NCBI GenBank assembly: GCA_019635695.1
Contig: JAHBYZ010000002.1
Coordinates: 62,001-126,000 of the forward strand
From: Rhizobiaceae bacterium
GTDB lineage: Bacteria > Pseudomonadota > Alphaproteobacteria > Rhizobiales > Rhizobiaceae
Reading direction: 5' to 3'
Length of the DNA stretch: 64,000 bases
Under the pieces are notes generated by a model that saw only the letters and a list, made by a program, of their open reading frames with translations, was not told the origin of the DNA and did no database searches. A program made the position numbers and the translations under genes. Below, piece by piece: positions 30,888 through 41,429 of this stretch. Numbering within the stretch: position 1 is the first letter of the stretch; each line of letters opens with the position of its first letter.

Positions 30888-31095
30888 GCTGGAACCTCCG
30901 TTGCCGTCCACGGTGAGCGGGTCGGCACGCGAACGTCTAGCCGGAAAGGCGCGCGGCGTCGTCCGGGCTGCGCCCGCGGCGACGAAAGAGTCCACGGCAT
31001 GGAACGATTCCGCCGCGCGCCTTGGCGTCTGCGGCCGCTCAGCGTAGCGATCGTTGACGCGGCCGCGCGCTGGCCGCAGATGCGGGAGGAAGTGC

Positions 31096-31962
31096 ATGCA
31101 GGAAAAGGCGCAGACTGAGCTCGTCACCTATTCCGTCGACGAGGCGGGCGTCGCCAACCTCGTGCTCAACCGGCCCGACCAGCGCAACGCGCAGAACGCC
31201 GAGCTGCTCTACCAGCTCAACGAGTGCTTCGACCGCGCCGCGCGCGACAACGACGTGCGCGTCGTCGTGTTGTCGGGCGCCGGGCCGGACTTTTCGACTG
31301 GCCACGACCTGAAGAGCTCGCAGGAGGAGATGGCGGAGGCGGCGAAGAAGCGGCCGAGCCTCTCGGGATGGACCGATTTCGAGGCGCCCGGAGCGGCGGG
31401 TTTCTACGCCATCGAGCAGGAGATTTTCCTCGGCTTCACGAAGCGCTGGCGCAACTTCCCCAAGCCGACGATCGCCGCGGTGCAGGGCAACTGCATCGCG
31501 GCCGGCCTGATGCTGGCCTGGGCCTGCGACATCATCATCGCGTCAGACGACGCGCGTTTCTCTGATCCGGTGGTGTCGTTCGGCATGCCGGGGGTGGAAT
31601 GGTTCGCCCACCCCTATGAGCTTGGCCCGCGCAAGGCCAAGGAATTCCTGTTCACCTCGGATCGCTGGAACGCCCAGGAAGCGCACCGGCTGGGCATGGT
31701 CAACCATGTCGTGCCGGCGGCCGAATTGCAGCCCTTCGTGCAGCAGATGGCGCGAAAGATCGCCACCAAGCCGCCTTTCGCGCTGAAGCTCGCCAAGGAG
31801 GCTGTTAACCGCGCCGAGGACATGGGCGGCAAGACGATGTCCATCGACGCCTTCTTCTCGCTGCATCACCTGAGCCACCAGCACAACAACGTGATGTTCG
31901 GCACGCTGATGGACCCGACCGGCGCGCCGAAGATGACCAGGCAGAAGCCCCGCGGCAGCTGA
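31096..31962 (+). CDS. Enoyl-CoA hydratase family protein
   Basis: 288 residues. Oxyanion segments FSTGHDLKSS near 66-75 and QGNCIAAGLML near 130-140. The first catalytic Glu position is Val159 (SDPVVSFG) while the second Glu is kept (Glu183, AKEFLF). An insertion around 75-105 is longer than in classical hydratases. ATG at 31096 has a GGGAGGA ribosome site. First gene of a run with the two dehydrogenase subunits and the ADP-forming ligase; the 208 bases upstream hold only a GC-rich inverted repeat (31029-31036/31072-31079). Confidence 0.87.
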   Translation: MQEKAQTELVTYSVDEAGVANLVLNRPDQRNAQNAELLYQLNECFDRAARDNDVRVVVLSGAGPDFSTGHDLKSSQEEMAEAAKKRPSLSGWTDFEAPGAAGFYAIEQEIFLGFTKRWRNFPKPTIAAVQGNCIAAGLMLAWACDIIIASDDARFSDPVVSFGMPGVEWFAHPYELGPRKAKEFLFTSDRWNAQEAHRLGMVNHVVPAAELQPFVQQMARKIATKPPFALKLAKEAVNRAEDMGGKTMSIDAFFSLHHLSHQHNNVMFGTLMDPTGAPKMTRQKPRGS

Positions 31963-31965
31963 CAG

Positions 31966-33066
31966 ATGCATCTGGTTGCGTCCCCCGAGCAGCAGATGAT
32001 CCGCGACAGCGGCGCGAAGCTGTTCGGCCGCTGCGAGCGGCCGCGCGTGGGGACGGCGGCGGCGTTCGACGCCGCGCTTTGGGGCGAGCTGGCCGCCAAC
32101 GGCTGGCTGGCGTTCCTCGCCGATCCCGGGGCAGCGGGCGCCGACGTCGCGCTGTTCCTGCTGGAGGCCGGTCGCGCCGGTGTCTCGATACCGCTGATCG
32201 ACTGCGCGCTGGCGCCCGGTCGAGCGCTGCGCCTCGCCGGGCGGGCGGATGCGGCGGAGCGATTGGTCAGGGGCGAAGGGCGCGTCGCGCTGGCGGCCGA
32301 ACCCGTAGCGGGGCGCAATGCGCCGGTCGCGTCGCGGTCCGGTTCGGCGTGGGCGCTGGACGGTGAATGCATCGCACCGGCGGGCGGCTGGTGCGATGCT
32401 TTCCTGGTTGCGGTCGAACTGGATGGGCGCGGACCCGATTTCGCCCTGATCCCGCAGGATCGGCCCGGCCTCACCGCCATGCGCTACGCCGGCATGGACG
32501 GCTGCCAGCATGCAAGGCTGCGCTTCGAGGCGGCGTCGGCGCCTTCCGGAACGTTGCTGGGGCTTTCGGCTGACGGCGTGGGCGCGGTTCTGGCGGCGAT
32601 GCGCGCGGCCGCCTGCGCCGAAGCGGCAGGCCACATGGCGGCGCTGCTGGCCGCGACGCGTCGCCATGTGCTGGCGCGCAAGCAGTTCGGAAAGCCCATA
32701 GCCAGCTTCCAGGCGGTAGAGCACCGCATCGCCCGCATGGTCATCGCCGTTGAGGAAGCCCGCTCGCTGGCCCTCTTCGCCGCGATCCGGCTTGCGGCGG
32801 ACGCCACGGAGCGTGACCGAGCGATCTCGGGGGCCAAGGCGAAGATCGGTGCACTGTCGCGCTTCGTCGCGCAGAACGCTGTGCAGCTGCATGGCGGCAT
32901 GGGCGTCTCCGAGGACATGCCGGTCGGTCATCATTTCCGCAGGCTGGCGACATTCGAGGCACGGCACGGCACCACCCGCCACCATCGCGACCAGGTCGCC
33001 GCATTCGTGCGCGGCGCGCCGTCGCTCGGCGGCTCGCTGCTCGACGCAGGCGCGGGAGCCGCGTGA
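31966..33066 (+). CDS. Acyl-CoA dehydrogenase, small subunit of a two-chain enzyme
   Basis: 366 residues. Keeps the FAD-adenine side features (RKQFGKPI at 238-245, VQLHGGMGVSEDM) but lacks the SEPxAGSD and W-x-T motifs of the middle beta domain. The next gene has exactly the missing half. This complementary pattern is known from alpha2beta2 acyl-CoA dehydrogenases of steroid side-chain catabolism (FadE/ChsE pairs). Starts 3 bases after the crotonase stop and overlaps the large subunit, in keeping with a fixed partner. Confidence 0.87.
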   Translation: MHLVASPEQQMIRDSGAKLFGRCERPRVGTAAAFDAALWGELAANGWLAFLADPGAAGADVALFLLEAGRAGVSIPLIDCALAPGRALRLAGRADAAERLVRGEGRVALAAEPVAGRNAPVASRSGSAWALDGECIAPAGGWCDAFLVAVELDGRGPDFALIPQDRPGLTAMRYAGMDGCQHARLRFEAASAPSGTLLGLSADGVGAVLAAMRAAACAEAAGHMAALLAATRRHVLARKQFGKPIASFQAVEHRIARMVIAVEEARSLALFAAIRLAADATERDRAISGAKAKIGALSRFVAQNAVQLHGGMGVSEDMPVGHHFRRLATFEARHGTTRHHRDQVAAFVRGAPSLGGSLLDAGAGAA

Positions 33067-34280
33067 TGGACCTCACGCTGAGCCCCGACGACATCGCCTT
33101 CCGCGACGAGGTGCGCGCCTTCTTCGCCGATGCACTGCCGGAGCCGTTGAGGCGCGGCCAGCGGCTCAACACCGGCTTCTTCTCCGAGCCCGAGATCGGC
33201 GTCGCCTGGAACCGTATCCTCCACGCCAGGGGCTGGATCGCTCCGGCCTGGCCGGTCGAGCACGGCGGCACCGGCTGGTCGTTGACGCAGCGCCACATCT
33301 TCGAGGTGGAATCGAACCGCGCAGGCGCGCCCTATCTGCAGCTTCAGGGCCTGCGCATGGTCGGACCCGTCATCATGCGCTACGGCACTCCGGCGCAGAA
33401 GGCATATTATCTGCCGCGCATCCTGTCAGGCGACGACTATTGGTGCCAGGGCTTCTCCGAACCCGACGCCGGCTCGGACCTTGCCTCGCTGCGCACGCGC
33501 GCCGTGCGCGACGGCGACCACTACGTGATCAACGGATCCAAGATCTGGACCTCGCACGCCCATCACGCCAACCGCATGTTCGCGCTGGTGCGCACCGCCG
33601 AGACCGAAAAGCGACAGGCCGGCATCAGCTTCCTGCTGATCGACATGGACACGCCCGGCATCGCGGTGCGGCCGATCGTGACGATGGACGGCGCGCACGA
33701 AGTCAACGAGGTGTTCTTCACCGACCTGCGGGTGCCCGTGGCCAACCGCGTGGGCGCGGAGAACCAGGGCTGGGAATGCGCCAAATACCTGCTCGAATTC
33801 GAGCGCGCCGGCGGCTTCGCCAGCGGCCAGCTGCGCATGGCGCTGGACCGGCTGCACCGTCTGGCCCGCTCCACCGGGCGCGGCAATGAGCGTGTGCTCG
33901 ACGATCCGCATATTGCCGGCCGCATGGCCGACATCCTGTGCGACCTCGATGCGCTGGAGTTCATGGAGCTCGGCGTCATGTCGCAGGTCGACGTCGGCCA
34001 GAATCCGGGGCCGGTGGCTTCGTTGCTGAAGGTGCGGTCGAGCGAGATCCGCCAGTCGATCAGCGAGCTCGCCACCGACGTGGTGGGTTTGGAAGGCCTG
34101 CGCTGGCACGCCGCCTCGCCGCTGCTGCGCAACGACTTCGACACGCCGCTCGACGAGGAACTCGCAGCTGCGGCTCCGATCTACCTCTCCGAGCGCGCGC
34201 ACTCGATCTTCGCCGGCTCGACCGAAATCCAGCTCACGATCCTCGCGCGCTCCTACCTTGAAGGGTCCGAACAGGCATGA
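33066..34280 (+). CDS. Acyl-CoA dehydrogenase, large subunit of a two-chain enzyme
   Basis: 404 residues. Has SEPDAGSD (131-138) and WTS (161-163) for flavin and substrate binding but no R-x-x-FG-x-PI segment, which the preceding gene supplies. C-terminal FAGSTEIQLTILAR is typical. ATG 33066 overlaps the small-subunit stop by one base (an alternative GTG at 33063 by four). Expected to make the 2,3-double bond in a bulky or cyclic acyl-CoA. Confidence 0.9.
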   Translation: MDLTLSPDDIAFRDEVRAFFADALPEPLRRGQRLNTGFFSEPEIGVAWNRILHARGWIAPAWPVEHGGTGWSLTQRHIFEVESNRAGAPYLQLQGLRMVGPVIMRYGTPAQKAYYLPRILSGDDYWCQGFSEPDAGSDLASLRTRAVRDGDHYVINGSKIWTSHAHHANRMFALVRTAETEKRQAGISFLLIDMDTPGIAVRPIVTMDGAHEVNEVFFTDLRVPVANRVGAENQGWECAKYLLEFERAGGFASGQLRMALDRLHRLARSTGRGNERVLDDPHIAGRMADILCDLDALEFMELGVMSQVDVGQNPGPVASLLKVRSSEIRQSISELATDVVGLEGLRWHAASPLLRNDFDTPLDEELAAAAPIYLSERAHSIFAGSTEIQLTILARSYLEGSEQA

Positions 34281-36424
34281 ACGTCGCGCACAAGACCAGC
34301 GGAACCGGCCTGTCGAAGCTGCTCGATCCGCACAGCATCGTCATCGTCGGCGTCACGCCGAACCTGTTCCGCATCGGCGGCATTCCGCTGGGCTCGTTGC
34401 TCGCCCACGATTTTCCGAGGGACCGCATCCTGCTGGTCAATCCGAAATACCCGGAGATACAGGGCATCCCATGCCATCCGGCGGTCGACGATCTGCCGTG
34501 GGCGGCAGACCTCGCCGTCGTATGCGTGCGGGCGGAGGAGGTGGTGCGCACGCTGGAGGCGCTCGACCGCAAGGGAACGCATGCGGCAGTCGTTTTCGCC
34601 GCCGGTTTCGGTGAGGAACTGACCGACAGCGCACAGGCCCTGCAGCGCGACCTCGATGCCTTCATTGCCAAGAGCGGCATGAAGATCGCCGGGCCGAATA
34701 CCATCGGCACCGCGAATGTGCGCGACCGCACCAACGCGTCGTTCAACACGTCTTTCGCCGAGAAGCTGCCGGTCGGGCCGCTGGCGCTGATCGGCCAGAG
34801 CGGCAACACGATCTCGATGATGCTGGTGGCGGCGCGCGACGCCGGTCTCGGCATGTCCTACTTCGTCTCGAGCGGAAACGAGACTGCGGTCGAGTTCGCC
34901 GAGTACCTTGAACACTTCCTTGCCGACCCCGGCACCGGCGCGGTGCTCGGCTACATCGAGCAGTTGCGCGACGGACCGCGCTTCCTGCGCGTCGCAGACA
35001 GGCTGCGCGAGGCGGACAAGGCGTTGTTCGTGATGAAGTCGGGCGATTCCGACAAGGCGCGCGAGGCGACCGCGTCGCATACCGGCGCGATGGCCGGCAA
35101 CGCACGCGTCTACCAGACGGCTTTCCGCCAGCTAGGCGTCGGCATCGGGCGCGAGCCGACGGAAGTGCTGGAGCTTGGACTTCTTTGGAGCCTGAAGCGC
35201 AACGTGCGCTCGCGCCGGCTGGCGATCGTGTCGCTGTCGGGCGCCGGCTGCGCTTTCCTGTCGGACCTCTACGTCGCCCATGGCTGCGAGATACCGACGC
35301 TTCCCGAGGCCGAGCAGGCAGCGCTGCGCAAGGTGATTCCTGCCTACGGCATGGTTTCGAACCCGGTGGACCTGACCGGCAACGTCATCAACGACATCGA
35401 GCATCTGCGCACGGTGATGAACGTGCTCACCGCCTCGCAGGCGATCGACACCATCGTCATCTACCTCATGGGCTCCGTGCTCGACATGGCGACCGACATA
35501 CTGGTCGACATCGCCGGCAGGACCGACAAGCTGATCGTCGCGCTCGACGCGGCGCCGGACAAGCGCAATGCCGACCTGCGCCGCGCCGGCGTCGCCGTCT
35601 TCAACGATGTGCAGCGCGGCGTGACCAGCCTGGCGCGCTTCCTCGACTGGAGCGAGCGGCAGGCCGGTCCGCGCTGGCGGCCGGCGCGCGCGGCGGCGGC
35701 ACGCCCGGCCGGCCCGGCGCGCGCCATTCTCGAAAACGCCGGCGGCAACGGCTACGCCTTCCTCAACGAGGCCGAGGCCAAGCAGCTGGTCGCCGCGGCC
35801 GGCATTCCCATCGTCGCGGAGAAGGTGGCATCGAGCGCGGCCGCTGCGGCGATGGCGGCGGCCGGCATCGGCTTTCCGGTCGCGGTCAAGGTGCTGAGCC
35901 GCGACATCGCCCACAAGACGGAAACCGGCGGCATTGCGCTCAACGTTTCGGACGCGGCTGAGGCTGAGGCCGCCTTCACGAAGGTGACCTCGTCGGCCGC
36001 CAAGGCGCGGCCGGACGCACGGATCGAAGGCGCGTTGGTGCAGGCCATGGTTGCCGACGGCGTTCCGATCATCCTCGGCGTGACCAAGGACCCGACCTTC
36101 GGGCCGGTAATGTCGGTCGGCCTGGGCGGCACGGCAACCGAACTCTTCCAGGACATCAGCCTGCGGCTTCTGCCGGTCGACCGCGACATGGCCGCCGCGA
36201 TGATCGCCGAGTTGAAGAGTGTCCCGCTGCTGAACGGCTTTCGCGGCGCACCCAGGGCGGACGTCGCCGCGCTGGTCGACGCCATGGTGAAGCTCTCTGA
36301 TCTGGCGATGGCGGAGCAGGCCCTGTGGGCCGAAATCGAGATGAACCCGGTCCTGGTGCGACCGGAAGGAAAGGGCCTGGCGGTCGTCGACGCACTCGTC
36401 AGGCTTGAAGGCAAGGCAGGCTAA
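34277..36424 (+). CDS. ADP-forming acyl-CoA ligase (acetate-CoA ligase family)
   Basis: 715 residues. CoA-binding domain (LLDPHSIVIVGVTPN from 14), succinyl-CoA-ligase-like domain with the phospho-His segment SHTGAMAG near 262, and a C-terminal ATP-grasp domain from about 490 (YAFLNEAEAKQLVAAAGI, AVKVLSRDIAHKTETGGI). Alpha and beta parts are fused in one chain. Forms acyl-CoA from acid, CoA and ATP with ADP as product. Overlaps the dehydrogenase stop by 4 bases (ATGA), so its substrate is probably the acid the dehydrogenase then uses. Confidence 0.9.
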   Translation: MNVAHKTSGTGLSKLLDPHSIVIVGVTPNLFRIGGIPLGSLLAHDFPRDRILLVNPKYPEIQGIPCHPAVDDLPWAADLAVVCVRAEEVVRTLEALDRKGTHAAVVFAAGFGEELTDSAQALQRDLDAFIAKSGMKIAGPNTIGTANVRDRTNASFNTSFAEKLPVGPLALIGQSGNTISMMLVAARDAGLGMSYFVSSGNETAVEFAEYLEHFLADPGTGAVLGYIEQLRDGPRFLRVADRLREADKALFVMKSGDSDKAREATASHTGAMAGNARVYQTAFRQLGVGIGREPTEVLELGLLWSLKRNVRSRRLAIVSLSGAGCAFLSDLYVAHGCEIPTLPEAEQAALRKVIPAYGMVSNPVDLTGNVINDIEHLRTVMNVLTASQAIDTIVIYLMGSVLDMATDILVDIAGRTDKLIVALDAAPDKRNADLRRAGVAVFNDVQRGVTSLARFLDWSERQAGPRWRPARAAAARPAGPARAILENAGGNGYAFLNEAEAKQLVAAAGIPIVAEKVASSAAAAAMAAAGIGFPVAVKVLSRDIAHKTETGGIALNVSDAAEAEAAFTKVTSSAAKARPDARIEGALVQAMVADGVPIILGVTKDPTFGPVMSVGLGGTATELFQDISLRLLPVDRDMAAAMIAELKSVPLLNGFRGAPRADVAALVDAMVKLSDLAMAEQALWAEIEMNPVLVRPEGKGLAVVDALVRLEGKAG

Positions 36425-36439
36425 ACCGGGAGGAAACCC

Positions 36440-37663
36440 ATGCACTCAATGTCCAGAAGAACCCTCATGATGGCTACCGCGGCCGCGGTGGCGATTTTCG
36501 CCCACTCGGGCGCATATGCCCAGGACAAGATCCGTATCGCCAGCGTTGACGGTCTGAGCGGCGTCACCAGCAGCCTCGGCCAGGACGTGTCGCGCGGCCT
36601 GCATCTGGCCGTCGAGCAGATCAACGCGGCCGGCGGCATCAAGTCGCTCGGCGGCGCCCAGATCGAGTTCGTCGAGTACGACACGCAGAGCAAGGTCGAC
36701 GTCGCCCAGTCGCAGGCCGAAAAGGCCATCGCCGAGGGCGCCATCGCGATTATCGGCAACTCCGCCAGCGCCGCTTCGCTCGCCACCACGACGGTCGCCG
36801 AGCGCGCGCAGATTCCGATCATGGTGTCGGGCGGCAGCGCCGATCAGATCACCCAGCGCGGCTACAAGTACACGTTCAAGATCAACCCGACGATCGCGCT
36901 GAGCTATGCCAACACGAAGGCCTATCTGGAGAACTTCTTCTCCGGCGACGTGAAGCTGAAGCGGCTGGTCCATGTCCATGAGGACGGCGCGTTCGGCCAG
37001 TCCGTCAACAACAATTCCTACGCCGCGCTAGCCAAGGACCTCGGCTTCGAACTGGTGGCGGTGCCGTTCAAGACCGGCTCGGCCGATATGTCCGGCCTGA
37101 TCTCGCAGCTGCGCCGCGAAAGCGGCGAGGCGCTGGTCTTCACCGGTTACGTTCCCGACGCGATCACCTTCGTCAACGCCGCCCGGCAGGCCCGCGTCTC
37201 GTTCCCGTTCTTCGATGCGGGCATCAGCATCAACGACAAGAACTTCAAGGCGGCGGTACCGGTCGAGCTGCGCGACGGTCTCGTCGGCTACCAGTACTTC
37301 AACGCCGCGGTGAAGGTGCCCGGCAACGAGGACGGCCCTGCCAAGTTCGACAAGGCGTTCCGCGAGCGCTGGGGCGACGAGCCGGGCTTCATCAGCGCCA
37401 ATGCCTGGACCTCGATGATGGTGATGGCCAAGGCGCTCGAGGCGGCCGGCAGCACCGACAGCGGCAAGCTGCGCGACGCCCTCGCAGCGGTCGAGTTCGG
37501 CCCGGCCGACGGCCACATCATGGCCAACCCGATGGTCAAGTTCGATGCGACCGGCCAGAACATGTACATGAACCTGCTCACGGTTCAGCAGCAGGGCGAC
37601 AAGCTCGAGGTCGTCTGGCCGGCCGAGTACGCGACCAGCAAGTTGCGCATCTCGGCCCAGTAG
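36440..37663 (+). CDS. ABC transporter substrate-binding protein (Leu/Ile/Val-binding family)
   Basis: 407 residues. Signal peptide (MHSMSRRTLMMATAAAVAIF..AYAQ) with likely cleavage near 29, then KIRIASVDGLSGVTSSLGQDVSRG, a family I periplasmic binding fold. GGAGGAAA ribosome site. These proteins bind amino acids, amides or aromatic and alicyclic acids; surrounding acyl-CoA genes suggest a carboxylic acid. First of a five-gene importer. Confidence 0.9.
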   Translation: MHSMSRRTLMMATAAAVAIFAHSGAYAQDKIRIASVDGLSGVTSSLGQDVSRGLHLAVEQINAAGGIKSLGGAQIEFVEYDTQSKVDVAQSQAEKAIAEGAIAIIGNSASAASLATTTVAERAQIPIMVSGGSADQITQRGYKYTFKINPTIALSYANTKAYLENFFSGDVKLKRLVHVHEDGAFGQSVNNNSYAALAKDLGFELVAVPFKTGSADMSGLISQLRRESGEALVFTGYVPDAITFVNAARQARVSFPFFDAGISINDKNFKAAVPVELRDGLVGYQYFNAAVKVPGNEDGPAKFDKAFRERWGDEPGFISANAWTSMMVMAKALEAAGSTDSGKLRDALAAVEFGPADGHIMANPMVKFDATGQNMYMNLLTVQQQGDKLEVVWPAEYATSKLRISAQ

Positions 37664-37675
37664 GCTGACAGGACT

Positions 37676-37701
37676 GCCCGGCCGGCCCCTGTCGGCCGGG
37701 C
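37676..37701 (+). other. Stem-loop between binding-protein and permease genes
   Basis: GCCCGGCCG (37676-37684), 8-base loop, CGGCCGGGC (37693-37701): a perfect 9-base GC stem with no T-run. Such hairpins commonly protect the abundant binding-protein message and reduce read-through into permease genes. Confidence 0.6.
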
Positions 37702-37723
37702 GCTCCACCGGCGGAGACGAGCC

Positions 37724-38599
37724 TTGGGCTACGATCTTTTCTACATCATCGAAGTGCTGCTCAACGGCCTGCTGGCCGGCGGCACCTATGCGCTTATCGC
37801 CGTCAGCATGACGGTGGTGTTCGGCGTGCTGAAGCTGATGAATTTCGGCCACGGCGCGCTGGTCACCATCGGCTTCTACAGCGCGGTGGTCGCAGTGTCT
37901 TGGGGCATCGATCCCTATCTGGCGATCGTGCCCGCCGCGGTGCTGATGGCGATCGTGGCCCTGCTTGCTTACTATGCGCTGATCGACACCGTGATCAGCA
38001 AGCCGGCGCTGACGCAGGTCGTGTTCACGCTGGGCCTCGGCATCGTCATCGAGGCGGCGATCGAGATCATCTGGACCGCCAACCCGCGCGTCGCGCCGTC
38101 GGCGTTGTCCGGCGTGCTCTTCATGGGCGACGTGATGGTGTCGCGGCCGCGCATCATCGGCTTCGTCGCGTCCATCCTGCTGGCTGTCGGTTTCTGGGCG
38201 CTGCTGCGCTGGACCTGGTGGGGCATGGCCATCCGCGCGGTCGCGCAACACGATGCCGCCGCGCGCCTGATCGGCATTCCGCGCACCAAGACACTCGCTA
38301 TCGCATTCGCCCTGTCGGCCGTTGCGGCGGTGGTCGCGGGCCTGTTGATCGCGCCGTCGATGACGATCTCGCCCTACGCCGGCCACGTGTTCCTCGGCAT
38401 CGCCTTCGGCGCGGTGGTGATCGGCACCAAGGGCAACGTCATGGGTGCCTTCGTGGGCGGCATGATCGTCGGCCTGTTCGAGGCCGCCGCGATCGCCTTC
38501 ATCGGCGACGACTTCAAGGAAGCCGCGATCTTCGGCCTTATCCTGGTGTTTCTGCTCGTCCGTCCGGACGGCCTGTTCGGGAAGCGCGCCAATGTCTGA
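37724..38599 (+). CDS. Branched-chain-type ABC transporter permease (LivH-like)
   Basis: 291 residues, about 8 membrane helices. Opening LLNGLLAGGTYALIAVSMTVVFGVLKLMNFGHGALV is the LivH signature. TTG start at 37724 with GCGGAGA ahead; no nearby ATG fits. Overlaps the next permease by 8 bases. First permease half of the importer. Confidence 0.92.
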   Translation: MGYDLFYIIEVLLNGLLAGGTYALIAVSMTVVFGVLKLMNFGHGALVTIGFYSAVVAVSWGIDPYLAIVPAAVLMAIVALLAYYALIDTVISKPALTQVVFTLGLGIVIEAAIEIIWTANPRVAPSALSGVLFMGDVMVSRPRIIGFVASILLAVGFWALLRWTWWGMAIRAVAQHDAAARLIGIPRTKTLAIAFALSAVAAVVAGLLIAPSMTISPYAGHVFLGIAFGAVVIGTKGNVMGAFVGGMIVGLFEAAAIAFIGDDFKEAAIFGLILVFLLVRPDGLFGKRANV

Positions 38600-39589
38600 G
38601 CTGACTGCCACGGCCGGCAGGCAGGCGGTGCGCCCGGCAGCCGGCACGACCGGCCTCGTGCTCGCCGCGCTGCTGCTGGTGCTCGCCATCCTGTTTCCGA
38701 TGTTCGTCAGCCGCTACTGGCTGGCGCTCGGCATCACCGTGCTGTTCTGGACATCCTTCTCCGGCAGCTGGAACATCATCGGCGGCTATGCCGGCCAGTT
38801 CTCGCTGGGCCACGCGGCCTTTTTCGCCATTGGCGCCTATTCGTCGGCGTGGCTCTACAGCGTCTTCGGTTTCCCGACGCTGGTCGGCATGATCGTCGGC
38901 TCCGCCGTGGCGGCGCTGATGGCGCTGTGCATCGGCTGGATCATCTTCCGCTACAAGCTGCACGGGACCTATTTCGCCATAGGCACGCTGGCCATGAGCG
39001 AGGTTCTACGTGTTCTGGCAGGCGCGTTGCCGTGGTTCGGCGGCAATGGCGGAATCCCGATCCCGCTGGCCCAGGAGCGCAACTGGCTGCTGATGCAGTT
39101 CCAGCCGATGGCCTTCTACTACATGTTTCTGGCCGCGACCGTCGTGATCATCGCCCTGTCGGCGTGGATCGCGCGCAATCGCTTCGGCTATCAGCTTGCG
39201 GCGATCCGCGACAGCGAGGATGTGGCCGAATCCATCGGGATTTCGCCAACCCGCCTCAAACTGGCCGCCTACGTCATCTCGGCGGCGCTCGCCGCGCCCA
39301 TCGGCACGCTCTATTCGCAATATCTCATGTTCGTCGACCCGCCGACCTTCTTCGGCCTTCTGGTGGCGATCCAGGTGGTGCTGCCGGCGGTGATCGGCGG
39401 GCTCGGAACGGCGTTCGGCCCGCTGCTGGGCGCAATCGTGCTCACCTTCGCCATCGAGCTTTCCGACCGCGTCGCGCTGCGCCCGGGCGCCAGCCTGCTC
39501 GCCTACGGCGCCATGCTGATGGTGTTCTCGGTGCTGCTGCCGCGCGGCCTCTGGCCGCTGCTGAGCAAGATGCTGCCGGGAGCGACGCG

Positions 39590-39593
<4 letters not shown>
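38592..39593 (+). CDS. Branched-chain-type ABC transporter permease (LivM-like)
   Basis: 333 residues, about 9-10 helices. GGYAGQFSLGHAAFFAIGAYSSAWL is the LivM signature and FGYQLAAIRDSEDVAESIGI the cytoplasmic loop that contacts the ATPase. Second permease half; overlaps the following ATPase start by 4 bases (ATGA). Confidence 0.92.
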
Positions 39594-40301
<708 letters not shown>

Positions 40302-40309
<8 letters not shown>

Positions 40310-41006
40310 GATATCCAACCTTTCCGTCCGCCGCGGCAGGCTTACCGTGGTGAAGGCGGTCAGCCTCAGAATCGCGGCCGGCGAGGTCGTGTCGGTGATC
40401 GGCACCAATGGCGCCGGCAAGTCGTCGCTGATGCTCTCGGTGGCCGGCCTCGTGCCGGCAGAGGCCGGAGAAATACGCTTCGATGGCGAACGTATCGACG
40501 GGTTGAAACCCGAACGACGTTCGGAACTGGGCGTGGCGCTGGTGCCGGAAGGTCGCTGGCTGTTCCCCGACATGACGGTCGAGGAGTGCCTTCGGCTCGG
40601 CGCCTTCAGGAAGGACTTGCGGGCGCAATACCGGCAGTCGATGGACACCGTATTCGGCCTGTTTCCGCGGCTGGCGGAGCGGCGCAGCCAGGTGGTTTCG
40701 ACGCTGAGCGGCGGCGAGCAGCAGATGGTCTCGATCGGCCGCGCGCTGATGACCAGGCCGAAGCTGCTCCTGCTCGACGAGCCTTCGATCGGCCTTGCGC
40801 CGATCGTCGTTCGCCAGGTTTTCGAGGCGCTCGGCCGCATCATCGCCAGCGGGCTCACCGTCGTTCTGGTCGAGCAGAATGTCGAGCAGGCGCTGCGCTT
40901 CTCGCACCGTGCCTACGTGCTCACCAACGGTGCGGTCACGTTGGAGGGAAGCTCGAAAGAGCTGCTGAACGACCCGCGCATCGTCGATGCCTATCTTTCA
41001 GTGTGA
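40302..41006 (+). CDS. Branched-chain-type ABC transporter ATPase (LivF-like)
   Basis: 234 residues. Walker A GTNGAGKSS near 34-42, signature LSGGEQQMVSIGRALM, Walker B LLLLDEPSIGLAP, VEQNVEQALRFSHRAYVL. Start at 40302 (MLEISNLSV) rather than an upstream in-frame codon inside LivG. Completes the importer, which is therefore whole and probably functional. Confidence 0.92.
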
Positions 41007-41032
41007 GACCCACGAAACCGGAGGAGGAAGCC

Positions 41033-41383
41033 GTGGCGAAATATTTCTACGCAGTGCTGACGAAGGCGACGCCGGGCAAGGCCGAGGAGTTTCATCAGTG
41101 GTACGACGACCAGCACATCAAGGACGCCGTGGCCACGCCCGGGGTCGTTTCGGCGAAGCGCTTCCGCATCCAGTACGAGGTCGGCGCCGGCAGCGTGGTG
41201 AAGGATTCGCCCTACGATTCGCTCGCCATCTACGAAATGGACACCGATGATCCGGTGGCCGTGGCAAAGGAATTGAGCGGCCGCGCCGGATCGCCGGCCA
41301 TGCCGCTGACCGACGCGCTCGACCGCGCTGCGTCGATCAAATATGTGGCAACCGCAGCGGGCGTGTGGCCAAAGGAAGACTAG
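41033..41383 (+). CDS. EthD-like dimeric alpha/beta-barrel protein, one domain
   Basis: 116 residues from a GTG with a strong GGAGGAGGA ribosome site. The segment ATPGKAEEFHQWYDDQHIKDAVATPGVVSAKRF is the ferredoxin-like barrel pattern seen in EthD/DUF4286-type proteins found in catabolic operons. Family members include enzymes for ring or polyketide intermediates as well as proteins without known activity. Follows the ABC importer by 26 bases and precedes a two-domain relative. Confidence 0.72.
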   Translation: MAKYFYAVLTKATPGKAEEFHQWYDDQHIKDAVATPGVVSAKRFRIQYEVGAGSVVKDSPYDSLAIYEMDTDDPVAVAKELSGRAGSPAMPLTDALDRAASIKYVATAAGVWPKED

Positions 41384-41429
41384 GCCGAGCGGCGGGCACA
41401 CCACCCACCGCGCAGCGACGGAGATTTCC

